Notes under the pieces: model-generated
Database searches by the model: none
What the model was told of the DNA's origin: nothing
Seen by the model: the letters and a program-made list of their open reading frames with translations, nothing else
DNA from: Alphaproteobacteria bacterium
GTDB lineage: Bacteria; Pseudomonadota; Alphaproteobacteria; Micavibrionales; Micavibrionaceae
Assembly: GCA_022763065.1 (NCBI GenBank)
Contig: JALEGH010000090.1
Location: 1 to 39,444 of the forward strand
Direction of reading: 5' to 3'
Length of the DNA: 39,444 nt
Shown here: piece by piece, positions 24,091 to 31,947 of the stretch
Layout of the letters: every line of letters begins with the position of its first letter
How positions within the stretch are numbered: position 1 is the first letter of the stretch
Program-made: the position numbers and the translations under genes

Positions 24091-25710
24091 ATGAAGATAT
24101 TGAATCTCAAGCATAATTTCCTCTTTCGGTGCCTTTTATGCGCAGTGCTTTTCGTGTCTGTATTTGTAGGCTCGCTATCGGTTGTTTACGCGCAATCTGC
24201 CTTTGACGATCCGGGAAGCCGGTCCGGGAAAAATAAAGGCGGGGACCTTACGACCGTAGGGGGAAAGATTGAGGCGGGGGATGTAACACTTGGCTCTTCT
24301 TCGCAAGTGGTTATTTTGATCAGAAATGACAGCGGGAAGCCCATTAAACCCGGAACGATTAGCCTTTATCCTTCTTCCAATGTTTCGGCGAATGTGGGTG
24401 AAAATGAATGTGAGGCGGGAGCTATTTCACCTGATGCGGTTTGTGCGATTGCTTTATCGGTGAAGGGGTTGCAGCCGGGTAAGTTCCGGATTGAGATGTT
24501 AATGCGTCATGATGGACGCAGCAAGCTTATTACCTCCACCATAACGGGCGAGGTTGAGCGTTCCGAAGATACAACCCGCGATGTGATTAGTGATCTGGAG
24601 ACTATCCCTTCCGAGCTTAAATTTGGCAATTTGAAAAATAGCCGTCCTTTGACGCGTTCTATTATTTTGCGGAATGTGACCTCCAAGGCAATTAAGGTGA
24701 GCGATGTTGTCATTGAGTCTAATGAACAGGCGGGCTACAGCTTTAAGTCTGATTGTGACTCTTTGCTTTCAGGGGAGGCATGTATCGTCACCGTGACATG
24801 GGCACCGCAACAGCGCGGGCCTTCTACCGGTGTTTTAGTCATCGGTCATGATGGGCCGACAGGTGTGGTCAGTGTTATTCTCGACGGCGAATACGCACCG
24901 GAAAAGGCGTCGCAGGTTGATATTTTCCCCGAAGCCGTTCCGGGTAAGGGGCTTTTGACAGCTTCGCAGACCGATATTGATTTCGGCAAAGGGGTGGAGG
25001 CGAATGCGGCGATTACTGTTTCCCTTGTCAATGTTGGAGATACACCGCTCAAGCTTGGTGAGATTAGCCTGTCAAACAAGGATAACGGGGTCAAGGTCGC
25101 TGGTACGGGTTGTAAACCGGGGCTTGAACTTGATCCGGTGGAGGCATGCCCTTTGACCTTGATCTGGGAGCCCGTGCGTGTTGGGGCGGTTGTTGATGAT
25201 ATTCAGATAAGACATGATGGTGCGCGCGGAATTTTAGTCCTTCCTGTTCGGGGTGAGGCGGATAGGGCTGTCAACAAAGACAGTCAGGCGATTGTTTTTG
25301 GCGGAGAAGCCGGCGCTCTTTTACGTGCTATTCCACCGGTATCTTCTAGTGAAGTGAGTGGTGGCGGTGAGGAATCTTCTTCTGCGCCTTCCAGACGTTC
25401 TTCATCTGTGCGTGGGAGCGGAAATGCCAGTGGTGCTTTGGAAGGGTATAAAATTACTTCTTTGGCGCGTAATCGGGCGATTGTGTCGGGACCAGGTGGA
25501 AGTCGCGTGATTTTCGACGGTGAGGAGACCATGATTGGCGGTGTGGTCTGGAATATCAAAATACGCTCCAGCGCTGTTGAGTTTGCAAGTGGAGGGCAAA
25601 CGGTTCTTTTATTGTTTGATCGCTCCTTATCCGCATTCGATGGAAATAAAAGCAGTGGCGGTGGAGGTTCATCTTCTTCCGATTCTTCTTCATCGGGGGA
25701 TGATTCTTAA
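24091..25710 (+). CDS. Periplasmic protein with three Ig-like (ASH/choice-of-anchor-D) modules and a possible GspC/PilP-like domain
   Basis: A 539-residue exported protein; signal peptide cleavage is likely after VYA (residue 34). Three beta-rich modules follow at about 55-155, 170-268 and 285-390. Each has a Cys pair (107/118, 222/231, 341/353) before a beta strand, and ends in RHDG or GHDG phrases, like ASH/choice-of-anchor-D repeats. After a Ser-rich linker, residues 451-512 (GYKITSLARNRAIVSG, then GGVVWNIKIRSSAVEF and GGQTVLLLF) resemble the small beta domain by which GspC or PilP contacts a secretin; this is my inference from pattern and gene position. The tail is Gly/Ser/Asp low complexity. 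No membrane anchor is seen after the signal peptide. It lies between secretin and ATPase genes, where R64 has pilO-pilP. Confidence 0.7.
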   Translation: MKILNLKHNFLFRCLLCAVLFVSVFVGSLSVVYAQSAFDDPGSRSGKNKGGDLTTVGGKIEAGDVTLGSSSQVVILIRNDSGKPIKPGTISLYPSSNVSANVGENECEAGAISPDAVCAIALSVKGLQPGKFRIEMLMRHDGRSKLITSTITGEVERSEDTTRDVISDLETIPSELKFGNLKNSRPLTRSIILRNVTSKAIKVSDVVIESNEQAGYSFKSDCDSLLSGEACIVTVTWAPQQRGPSTGVLVIGHDGPTGVVSVILDGEYAPEKASQVDIFPEAVPGKGLLTASQTDIDFGKGVEANAAITVSLVNVGDTPLKLGEISLSNKDNGVKVAGTGCKPGLELDPVEACPLTLIWEPVRVGAVVDDIQIRHDGARGILVLPVRGEADRAVNKDSQAIVFGGEAGALLRAIPPVSSSEVSGGGEESSSAPSRRSSSVRGSGNASGALEGYKITSLARNRAIVSGPGGSRVIFDGEETMIGGVVWNIKIRSSAVEFASGGQTVLLLFDRSLSAFDGNKSSGGGGSSSSDSSSSGDDS

Positions 25711-25719
25711 GGCAATAAA

Positions 25720-27555
25720 ATGGATAAAGACCCAGAAACAGATACAGGTACGCAAAATACAGGATCCGGTTCTTCTTCTGTTGAGGAGAGGCGGGCGGAA
25801 GATCGCCGTAAGCAAGAGGAGGGTCCGCCTTTTGGTCTGGAAAGGCGGCAATGGCGCGACAGAAGAAAAATCCGCTCGAAAGAGGGGCGTGAGCGTTATT
25901 TGGATATGGTGCAGCGTGAGCGTACCTTGCTATTGGATTTAGGTGTATCAAGGTCTACGGATCAGCTTTTGGATATGGCAGGGGCCATCTCCTTAAACCC
26001 GAAGGTTCAACAGCAAGAAGATGAGGCGATACAGCATCGCGCAACAGGAGATCAGTTACGCAGTATTCTTCCTGTTCAGGCTTGGTTGCCTTTGAGTATC
26101 CATTTGATCGGATTGGCGGATGGAGTGTTGAAAATTGCTCCACTCAATGATCTGAATGACCGCCAGATTGAAGCTTTGATGTCGACGACAAGACGAAGTG
26201 GTTTTCATATCGAAGAGGTTGAAGTTGAAATTTGGGATCGGGCGGAGCTTCTCGAGACGCTTCGTTCTGTTCATGATCTGTCGGCCGATAGATGTGAGAA
26301 GACATTATCTTTGTGGCTGGCGGATATTGATAATGGTATTTTGCTGAACCGTTTTGAACGCGACATGTTGGCCGAGGCTTTGCAGATGCGGGCGTCTGAT
26401 ATTCACTTGGTGCAAGATAACAATCCGGAAGCGCCAAACTGGATTAAATACCGTATTGATGGCGATCTGATGCCGGTCCACTTGCTGCCGCCCGAAGCTA
26501 TGGCGCGTTTAACAACGCTTTTAAAAAGAAATGCGGGTTTGAACTTCGGGGACCGGGTGACACCAAAAGATGGTCGTTTCGGATTTATGTGGCAAGGTCG
26601 AAGTATTGATGTGCGTGTGGCCGCAGGGCCACAGGCGCAAGATGGTGAAAAGATGACGCTTCGTCTTTTGGACCGGGCCGCGCTCAAAGGGTTTGATGAG
26701 CTATTTAAACGTCATGAAGATGTTGGGGACTATCTGGCAACGCTTTTATCTCCAGAAATTAAAGGGGGAGGCGGTTTGATCTTGCTTTCCGGTCCGACAG
26801 GATCTGGTAAGACAACCACGCTTTATGCCTGTGTTCAGCAGATTGATCGCCGCCGCCGCCATGTTTTGACCATTGAAGATCCGATTGAATATGAGCTTCG
26901 TTATTCTACGCAGTGGCAGGTCCGCCCCGGTCAGACGGGGGGCGAGTTTGCGGACCTTATTCGGGCGTCAATGCGTCACGATCCGGACTATATCATTATT
27001 GGGGAGATGCGCGATGCCGATACGGTGGAGACATCGCTCAGAGCGGCAGAATCCGGACATACAGTGATTTCAACAGTTCATGCGGATACGGCGCTTCAAA
27101 CTTTTGAACGGATGCGTTCATTGATGCCGGGAGAGCGTGAGCGCTCTTCAACTTATACATTGGCCCAGCAGGTGCGTGCCATTTTGAACCAGCGTCTCGT
27201 GAAAACCTTATGTCAGGGATGTTCTCACAAAACGACGGCCGGCGAAGTTTTGAGCGATATGGAACGCGATGCGATGGGTTTTCAGCCTGAAGATAAGGTT
27301 AGGACGCATAACACGGCCGGATGTGATCTTTGCAACCGGACAGGAATATCAGGACGGACATTGTTGTTGGATGCCATCCTTTTAACATCGGGACCGGCCT
27401 ATCGTAATGGTGTGTATGAGGCCCTCATGAAGAACGTGAATGATATCATGGATGAAGACGGGGTGATTAGTCATACACGCCGTGAAGGGCTTGTCGACCT
27501 TGTGCTTAGTGGGTTGGTTGATCCAAAGGCCGCCTTCACTTATCTGGAGCAATAA
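25720..27555 (+). CDS. GspE/PilB-family assembly ATPase (PilQ-like)
   Basis: A 611-residue hexameric secretion ATPase that powers pilus or pseudopilus assembly at the cytoplasmic face. Motifs: Walker A GPTGSGKTTT (358-367), Asp box TIEDPIEY (about 384-391), Walker B DYIIIGEMRDADT (about 423-435), His box STVHADTA (451-458), and a C-terminal Cys4 metal site (CQGC, then CDLC). The N-terminal 60 residues are highly charged with Arg-rich ERRAEDRRKQ and ERRQWRDRRK stretches and probably flexible. A GspE N2-like domain begins near 195. The Walker B Glu and Cys4 make it an extension ATPase rather than a PilT-type one. AAGG at the end of the previous gene lies 8 bases before the ATG, and the gap is 9 bases. 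Confidence 0.96.
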   Translation: MDKDPETDTGTQNTGSGSSSVEERRAEDRRKQEEGPPFGLERRQWRDRRKIRSKEGRERYLDMVQRERTLLLDLGVSRSTDQLLDMAGAISLNPKVQQQEDEAIQHRATGDQLRSILPVQAWLPLSIHLIGLADGVLKIAPLNDLNDRQIEALMSTTRRSGFHIEEVEVEIWDRAELLETLRSVHDLSADRCEKTLSLWLADIDNGILLNRFERDMLAEALQMRASDIHLVQDNNPEAPNWIKYRIDGDLMPVHLLPPEAMARLTTLLKRNAGLNFGDRVTPKDGRFGFMWQGRSIDVRVAAGPQAQDGEKMTLRLLDRAALKGFDELFKRHEDVGDYLATLLSPEIKGGGGLILLSGPTGSGKTTTLYACVQQIDRRRRHVLTIEDPIEYELRYSTQWQVRPGQTGGEFADLIRASMRHDPDYIIIGEMRDADTVETSLRAAESGHTVISTVHADTALQTFERMRSLMPGERERSSTYTLAQQVRAILNQRLVKTLCQGCSHKTTAGEVLSDMERDAMGFQPEDKVRTHNTAGCDLCNRTGISGRTLLLDAILLTSGPAYRNGVYEALMKNVNDIMDEDGVISHTRREGLVDLVLSGLVDPKAAFTYLEQ

Positions 27556-27559
27556 GGCG

Positions 27560-28783
27560 ATGCAGCAATGGATTGCCGAAATTGCATATGACAGTACGCA
27601 GGGGCCTAAAAAGGCCGTTGAGACGTTCTTTTTGCCGAGTGAAGATGATGTGCGTCAGGAAGTGAGCAAGAAGGGCGGTTATGTTTTGACCATCAGGCCG
27701 CATGAACGCTCCCCGCTTGAACGGATACTTGCCAAATCCACATGGTGGCAGGTGCAGCTCTTAAGAGGGATTATGTTCCGGGCTTCGTCTGTGTCTTCAC
27801 CGGGGGTGGCGCTTTGGAAAATTATCGAGGCAGAGCAAAACCCGATGCGCCAAAATATTTTAGCACCCGCGCGGGAGGCATTGGCCAGAGGGCTTGGGGT
27901 TATTGATGCACTCAAGGCGATGGACATTTTTGATCATGGAACCATTGCCATTTTGGCGGGAAGTGAGAAGGCCAATAAGCTCACTGAGGGGATTCCGCAT
28001 GCCATTCACTCTATTACGCAGAAGAAAAAGAACTCTAGAGCGATCATGGGGACGATGGGATGGCTTGGGTTTGATGTGATCACAATTGTGCAGTCCCTTT
28101 ATTGGGGGCAGGATATGGTTTTGGGATGGTTTCGGGGCAATGCGCCGCAAGACCCTGCAAAATTGGAAGAATATAATCATGTTGTGAATAATCTTGAGCT
28201 GACATGGAATATCTTGATTTATTTTGCGTTTGCCATTGGCGCTTTTCTGGTCTGGTGTATTTTTTCCTTCTTTATGAACAAGGGAAAGCGCGATTGGCCG
28301 ACGGCTCGAATTGTCCGCAAAATTCCTCTTATCGGTGCGTATTTGCGGGATCTGGGCTTTTCCGATTCGATGACGGCGGCGGCCAGAATGTTGCGGGGCC
28401 GTGTGCCGATTGATGAAGCCCTAACACAGGCAGCACAAGCAACGAATGTGCCGGAAATTTCAATCTATTGGGATAATGCGAACCAAGATCTTGAGCGCGG
28501 TGTGAGTTTAGGAACTGCACTTGATAAGCCGCCATTAACGCGTAATGAGCGTTTGGAACTGGCAAGCTTGTCCGATTTGGGACAAGTTGCTACAATACTT
28601 GAGTCTATCGCAGAAATGCGGGCAGCTTCGGCGAAAACAAAGCATTCCCTTATTGTTTGGCTGGCGTTTGCACTTACGGGAGTTTTTCTGGTTATTGCGT
28701 TTGGAAGTGCTATTTATGCTTTGACTGTGATGAATATGAGCATGGATAGTATGATGGGTGGTCTCATGCAAGGAGCATTGTAG
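27560..28783 (+). CDS. GspF/PilC-family inner-membrane platform protein (PilR-like)
   Basis: A 407-residue polytopic protein with two copies of the T2SS F helical domain (about 65-170 and 270-370) and three membrane segments: around GTMGWLGFDVITIVQSLYW, LIYFAFAIGAFLVWCIFSFF and IVWLAFALTGVFLVIAFGSA. It anchors the ATPase and takes part in pilin extraction. The ATG at 27560 is chosen because GGAG lies 10 bases upstream and TAAGG 2 bases upstream; the frame is open further into the ATPase gene (27482), which is implausible. The gap to the ATPase stop is 4 bases, so the two are coupled. Sequence similarity is stronger to the R64 PilR/TcpE side than to GspF, judged by eye. Confidence 0.9.
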   Translation: MQQWIAEIAYDSTQGPKKAVETFFLPSEDDVRQEVSKKGGYVLTIRPHERSPLERILAKSTWWQVQLLRGIMFRASSVSSPGVALWKIIEAEQNPMRQNILAPAREALARGLGVIDALKAMDIFDHGTIAILAGSEKANKLTEGIPHAIHSITQKKKNSRAIMGTMGWLGFDVITIVQSLYWGQDMVLGWFRGNAPQDPAKLEEYNHVVNNLELTWNILIYFAFAIGAFLVWCIFSFFMNKGKRDWPTARIVRKIPLIGAYLRDLGFSDSMTAAARMLRGRVPIDEALTQAAQATNVPEISIYWDNANQDLERGVSLGTALDKPPLTRNERLELASLSDLGQVATILESIAEMRAASAKTKHSLIVWLAFALTGVFLVIAFGSAIYALTVMNMSMDSMMGGLMQGAL

Positions 28784-28789
28784 GAAGAT

Positions 28790-29761
28790 ATGCTGGGGAA
28801 AAAAGGCGATAATTCGGACGGGGAGCCGGCTGCTCAAGACAAGCGTAAGCCGAAAGGTGCCAAGCCAGGCATGGCGGATTATCTGGCGGGTGAAGTCTCT
28901 TCTTTCAATGCCAATCTTAAGCCGTTTTTGCCGCAAGAGCTTGTGGGAGGTTCAATTCCTCAGGTGGCCGGAACGGAAGAGGAGTCTGTTTGGAATGCGG
29001 CTTCTCAGGCATGTGGGACAGAAAAAGTTCATTTCAGTTATACCGTTGAAGGGGGGCGGTGCTGGTATATTGCGTGTCCGTCTTCATCTTTAGCATCTCA
29101 TCCCGATAGTTGGTGTCCCTTGGCGGCGGCTTTGCCGGGAAACAGCGAATTTTGGGATAGAGAGACGGTTTACCTCTATGAACAGGAGGGTTTGGCCTCT
29201 GCCCTCCGGTGGGATCCGGATACGGGGCGCATGCAGGTGTTTTTAGGGGCAGGGCGAACGTTATTACCACGCATTCAAAGTATGGATGCCAACTTTGTAA
29301 CGGTGAATGCGGAGATGGCGGATGTCGTGCCGTGGAAAAACCGTATGATGATGACGGAAAAATTGTCACGTGCCACAGCGCGGATGCTTCTGATTATCGG
29401 AATTATACTTTCTTTGTTTATTTTTTCGATTTTGGTTTTTCAGTATGTTTTGACCAATACCGTTAAAAGAGATTTGAAGAAGGTTAAGGCCGAAACCAAT
29501 CGCGTGTCACAGCAACTGATGATTGAGGCTTATAATGCGCTTCAAAGTGATACAATCAAGCATATGGTCCGGATACAAGAGCTTTTGGATGAGCTGAGGA
29601 CAATTGACGGGACGTTGGTGAAATATGAGGTGAAGGGCAAAAAACTAACTTGGGAGGTTTTGGTACCTCCGGCTTATGGACAAGGGGTTGGAACAATTCG
29701 GGGGAAAGTGCTACCAGGGATTGAGCCTGACGGACGTGTACGTGTTAGGGGACATAAATAG
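28790..29761 (+). CDS. Bitopic assembly protein of the pilus-like machine (GspL/BfpC position)
   Basis: I do not recognise the family. The 323-residue protein has a basic N-terminus, a soluble part of about 195 residues with four Cys (75, 91, 96, 109), one membrane segment at about 199-221 (LLIIGIILSLFIFSILVFQYVL), a coiled-coil-like stretch at about 222-270 and a short C-terminal beta-rich domain. No signal peptide precedes the membrane segment, so the N-terminal part should be cytoplasmic and the C-terminal part periplasmic, the topology of GspL, PilN fused to PilM, or BfpC. It follows the platform gene by 6 bases with AGGAAG at the start and precedes the GspM-like gene. A role linking the cytoplasmic ATPase to periplasmic parts is inferred from topology and order. 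Confidence 0.6.
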   Translation: MLGKKGDNSDGEPAAQDKRKPKGAKPGMADYLAGEVSSFNANLKPFLPQELVGGSIPQVAGTEEESVWNAASQACGTEKVHFSYTVEGGRCWYIACPSSSLASHPDSWCPLAAALPGNSEFWDRETVYLYEQEGLASALRWDPDTGRMQVFLGAGRTLLPRIQSMDANFVTVNAEMADVVPWKNRMMMTEKLSRATARMLLIIGIILSLFIFSILVFQYVLTNTVKRDLKKVKAETNRVSQQLMIEAYNALQSDTIKHMVRIQELLDELRTIDGTLVKYEVKGKKLTWEVLVPPAYGQGVGTIRGKVLPGIEPDGRVRVRGHK

Positions 29762-29805
29762 AGTGAATTTATTAAGTATTTGAAATAATTTATTAATATT
29801 GTCTG

Positions 29806-29814
29806 TGATACAAT
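29806..29814 (+). promoter_or_regulatory. Candidate extended -10 element upstream of the GspM-like gene
   Basis: TGATACAAT (29806-29814) fits an extended -10 (TGN followed by TACAAT) in an AT-rich 87-base gap, the largest inside this run of genes. A -35 box at a suitable distance is not evident. A start near 29821 would give a leader of about 28 bases. Confidence 0.35.
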
Positions 29815-29848
29815 AAATTGTGGGGTTCATAATGAAGGAACGAAAATA

Positions 29849-30382
29849 GTGAAATTTGATAACTTCGATTGGAAATCGTTACAGAAGTATTTCACATCGC
29901 AGTCTGCCGATGATCTGAACCGTTTTTTGGAAAAATTGCCCCAAAATACGGGAAATACGGTTCTGATAGCAGCCGGTATCGCGTGGGCTTTAGCGGCGGC
30001 ATTGGGGCTCTATACGTCTGTGCAAACTCAAGAATTAACGGAGCTACGCGCGGAGTTGAAGGCGACGGAAGCGCTAAAACCTGCGGTTCCCAAAATTAAA
30101 AATGTCGCGATTCCCAAGGCTGAAGTTGAAAAATTTGTTAAAAATTCGGAAAAAGCGTACAGAGGTCTAACGATTAAATCAAAGGGGTCTACAATTTTGA
30201 TTACGTCGCGGCGGACAGGAGATTTTGTCGAATTTCGTGAAGCCTTGGGACACATGCAAAATGGTGGTGATGGCTGGCGGGTTTCTCTTGACAAATTATG
30301 TGTGGGGCGGGAATGTGATAGGCAGATAAAGCTTATGGCTTCTTTGAAGGTCAACAAAGTGTCTGTTGAGGCGCCCAAATAG
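29849..30382 (+). CDS. Small bitopic protein, GspM/PilO-like topology
   Basis: A 177-residue protein with a 36-residue cytoplasmic N-terminus, a membrane segment at about 37-56 (TVLIAAGIAWALAAALGLYT), a short coiled-coil (QTQELTELRAELKATEAL) and a periplasmic domain of about 95 residues with alternating strands (TILITSRRTGDFVEFREALGH) and a Cys pair (151, 156). This is the topology of GspM or PilO, which pair with GspL or PilN; family membership is inferred. The start is GTG at 29849, with GAAGGA (29834-29839) 9 bases upstream. An ATG at 29832 runs into a stop after five codons. It follows the larger bitopic gene by 87 bases. Confidence 0.6.
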   Translation: MKFDNFDWKSLQKYFTSQSADDLNRFLEKLPQNTGNTVLIAAGIAWALAAALGLYTSVQTQELTELRAELKATEALKPAVPKIKNVAIPKAEVEKFVKNSEKAYRGLTIKSKGSTILITSRRTGDFVEFREALGHMQNGGDGWRVSLDKLCVGRECDRQIKLMASLKVNKVSVEAPK

Positions 30383-30453
30383 AAGTTAACAGGTAGAAAC
30401 TGGCAAATCGGATTTTAGATAGACAGCATCAAAGTTTTAAGGTGGAGAAAAGT

Positions 30454-31194
30454 ATGTTTGGTCAAAAAAGATTCAGTGAAATAAAGGCATGTGAACGCGG
30501 GAATGTCTTATTTCTCATCTTGATTGCGGTGGCGCTTTTTGCGGCCTTGTCTTACGCGGTGACACAATCAACCCGTTCTGGTGGCGGAACAACGGATAAG
30601 GAAAAGGCGATTTTGAGCGGGGCGTCTATGACCCAGTATCCGACAGCGTTAAGAACCTCAATCATCCGGATGATTTTGGCGGGGACGGATGTGGAGAATT
30701 TAAAGTTTAATTCGCCAGCGAACTTTGGCGCGGTGTCTGATTTGGCGGAAGCTGTCTTTCATCCTTCAGGGGGAGGGGCGGTGTTTCAAAGGGCGCCGGC
30801 GGAGCTGATGTCTGGTGGGTCTCAGGGGACATGGTTTTATAATGCGGAATGGCATATTCCGCAAATTGGTGTCGATACAGCCGGGTCAGGAAATGATATT
30901 ATTGCCTTCTTGCCAGGTGTGTCGCGTACGGTATGTGAACAGGTCAATGACGAATTTGCCATCACAACGACAAACTGTACGTTGGAGGGGGTTGTTCCCG
31001 AATTGGATTCAGGTGCGGATGAATCAAAGATATCGACGCTCATGGATGAGTCCTACACTTTTCCAACGACTTCAGAAACTTTACAGGGGGATGGCGGGTC
31101 CTGCGCGGCCTTCACCGGACAGCCCTCAGGATGTTTTTACGAGGAAGCAACCAGCGACCAACATGTTTTCTTCTCCGTTCTTTTAGAGAGATAG
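30454..31194 (+). CDS. Pilin-like protein 1, lacking Glu5
   Basis: A 246-residue protein with a type IV-pilin-like N-terminus: a 16-residue leader ending ACERG, then NVLFLILIAVALFAALSYAV. Gly at -1 fits prepilin peptidase cleavage, but position +5 is Leu rather than Glu, as in GspK-type tip pseudopilins. The rest is a globular, Gly- and Ser-rich domain with four Cys (in TVCEQ, TTNCTL, GGSCAAF and SGCFYEE). The ATG at 30454 is chosen because GGTGGAG (30441-30447) lies 6 bases upstream, and it gives the same leader length as pilin-like protein 2; a GTG four codons earlier (30442) is possible. The stop directly abuts the next ATG (TAG-ATG), so the two are translationally coupled. Confidence 0.75.
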   Translation: MFGQKRFSEIKACERGNVLFLILIAVALFAALSYAVTQSTRSGGGTTDKEKAILSGASMTQYPTALRTSIIRMILAGTDVENLKFNSPANFGAVSDLAEAVFHPSGGGAVFQRAPAELMSGGSQGTWFYNAEWHIPQIGVDTAGSGNDIIAFLPGVSRTVCEQVNDEFAITTTNCTLEGVVPELDSGADESKISTLMDESYTFPTTSETLQGDGGSCAAFTGQPSGCFYEEATSDQHVFFSVLLER

Positions 31195-31929
31195 ATGCCG
31201 TTATCCTATAAATTTTTTGATGAGCGCATTTCTGAAAAGGGGAGCGCGCTTGTTTATATTTTGATTGCGATTGCGCTATTAGCGGCTCTTACAGCTTCTT
31301 TTATGCGCCCTTCTTCCCAGCAGACAACGGCGCAAAGTAGCTTTAAAGCAATTAGCGAGCTGAAATCTCAAGTCTCTTTTATCCGCTCGTCCATTCAAGA
31401 ATGTGTTTTAAGTTACCCTAATGGAGATCGTGGTCCGTCGGGTACAGGAGGCCTTATTGGCACAACCAATACGCCTTACCCTATCAACCCGTCGAGCACG
31501 TATTTGACGTCTCCTGCTGCAAATGACGAAGTATCTAATATCCGTTGTCCCGGTAATCCGGGTACGAGTACGGATCATGCGGCCATTTTTGCAGGGCGTT
31601 CGGGTAAGTTTTTACCGCCACCTCCTAATCTTTTTGAGGCGTGGGAATATTTTAACGGTGAGGACGGCGTGTTCTTTTACACCCGTACGGATAAAACGGA
31701 TGCTTTTCTTCAAAGTGCTATGACAAAGCTTGATGATGAGTATGCGGAATGTGAAGCCGATGTTGTTGATGCTTCTGGCGGCGTTATTGAGCTGACAAGT
31801 ACGGCAACGGCTAGTGATCCAAAGTGCCCTAATGGTAGTACTTGCTTTAGGCTATGGGTTATTACGCAGAGCTCAGCTGTATATAATGGTGACACGGATG
31901 GGGAGGAAACATCCGCCAGTTGTCCATAG
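31195..31929 (+). CDS. Pilin-like protein 2, lacking Glu5
   Basis: A 244-residue protein with a 16-residue leader ending ISEKG, then SALVYILIAIALLAALTASF, and a globular part with six Cys. The Gly before a 20-residue hydrophobic helix fits type III signal peptides, but position +5 is Tyr, not Glu. The body has a Pro/Gly/Ser/Thr-rich central part and no match I recognise. It starts on the base after the stop of pilin-like protein 1, with which it shares leader length and helix pattern but little else, so they are probably two minor or tip subunits. It is the last gene of the cluster. An imperfect palindrome, GTTATT-T-AATAAC (31943-31955), lies between it and the convergent kinase gene. Confidence 0.72.
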   Translation: MPLSYKFFDERISEKGSALVYILIAIALLAALTASFMRPSSQQTTAQSSFKAISELKSQVSFIRSSIQECVLSYPNGDRGPSGTGGLIGTTNTPYPINPSSTYLTSPAANDEVSNIRCPGNPGTSTDHAAIFAGRSGKFLPPPPNLFEAWEYFNGEDGVFFYTRTDKTDAFLQSAMTKLDDEYAECEADVVDASGGVIELTSTATASDPKCPNGSTCFRLWVITQSSAVYNGDTDGEETSASCP

Positions 31930-31947
31930 TCATCGGAATAGTGTTAT

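Noticed and set aside
25660-25710. Simple-sequence repeat at the end of the Ig-repeat gene
   Set aside because: It encodes a Gly/Ser/Asp low-complexity tail with varied codons; the units are not exact enough for a phase-variable tract.
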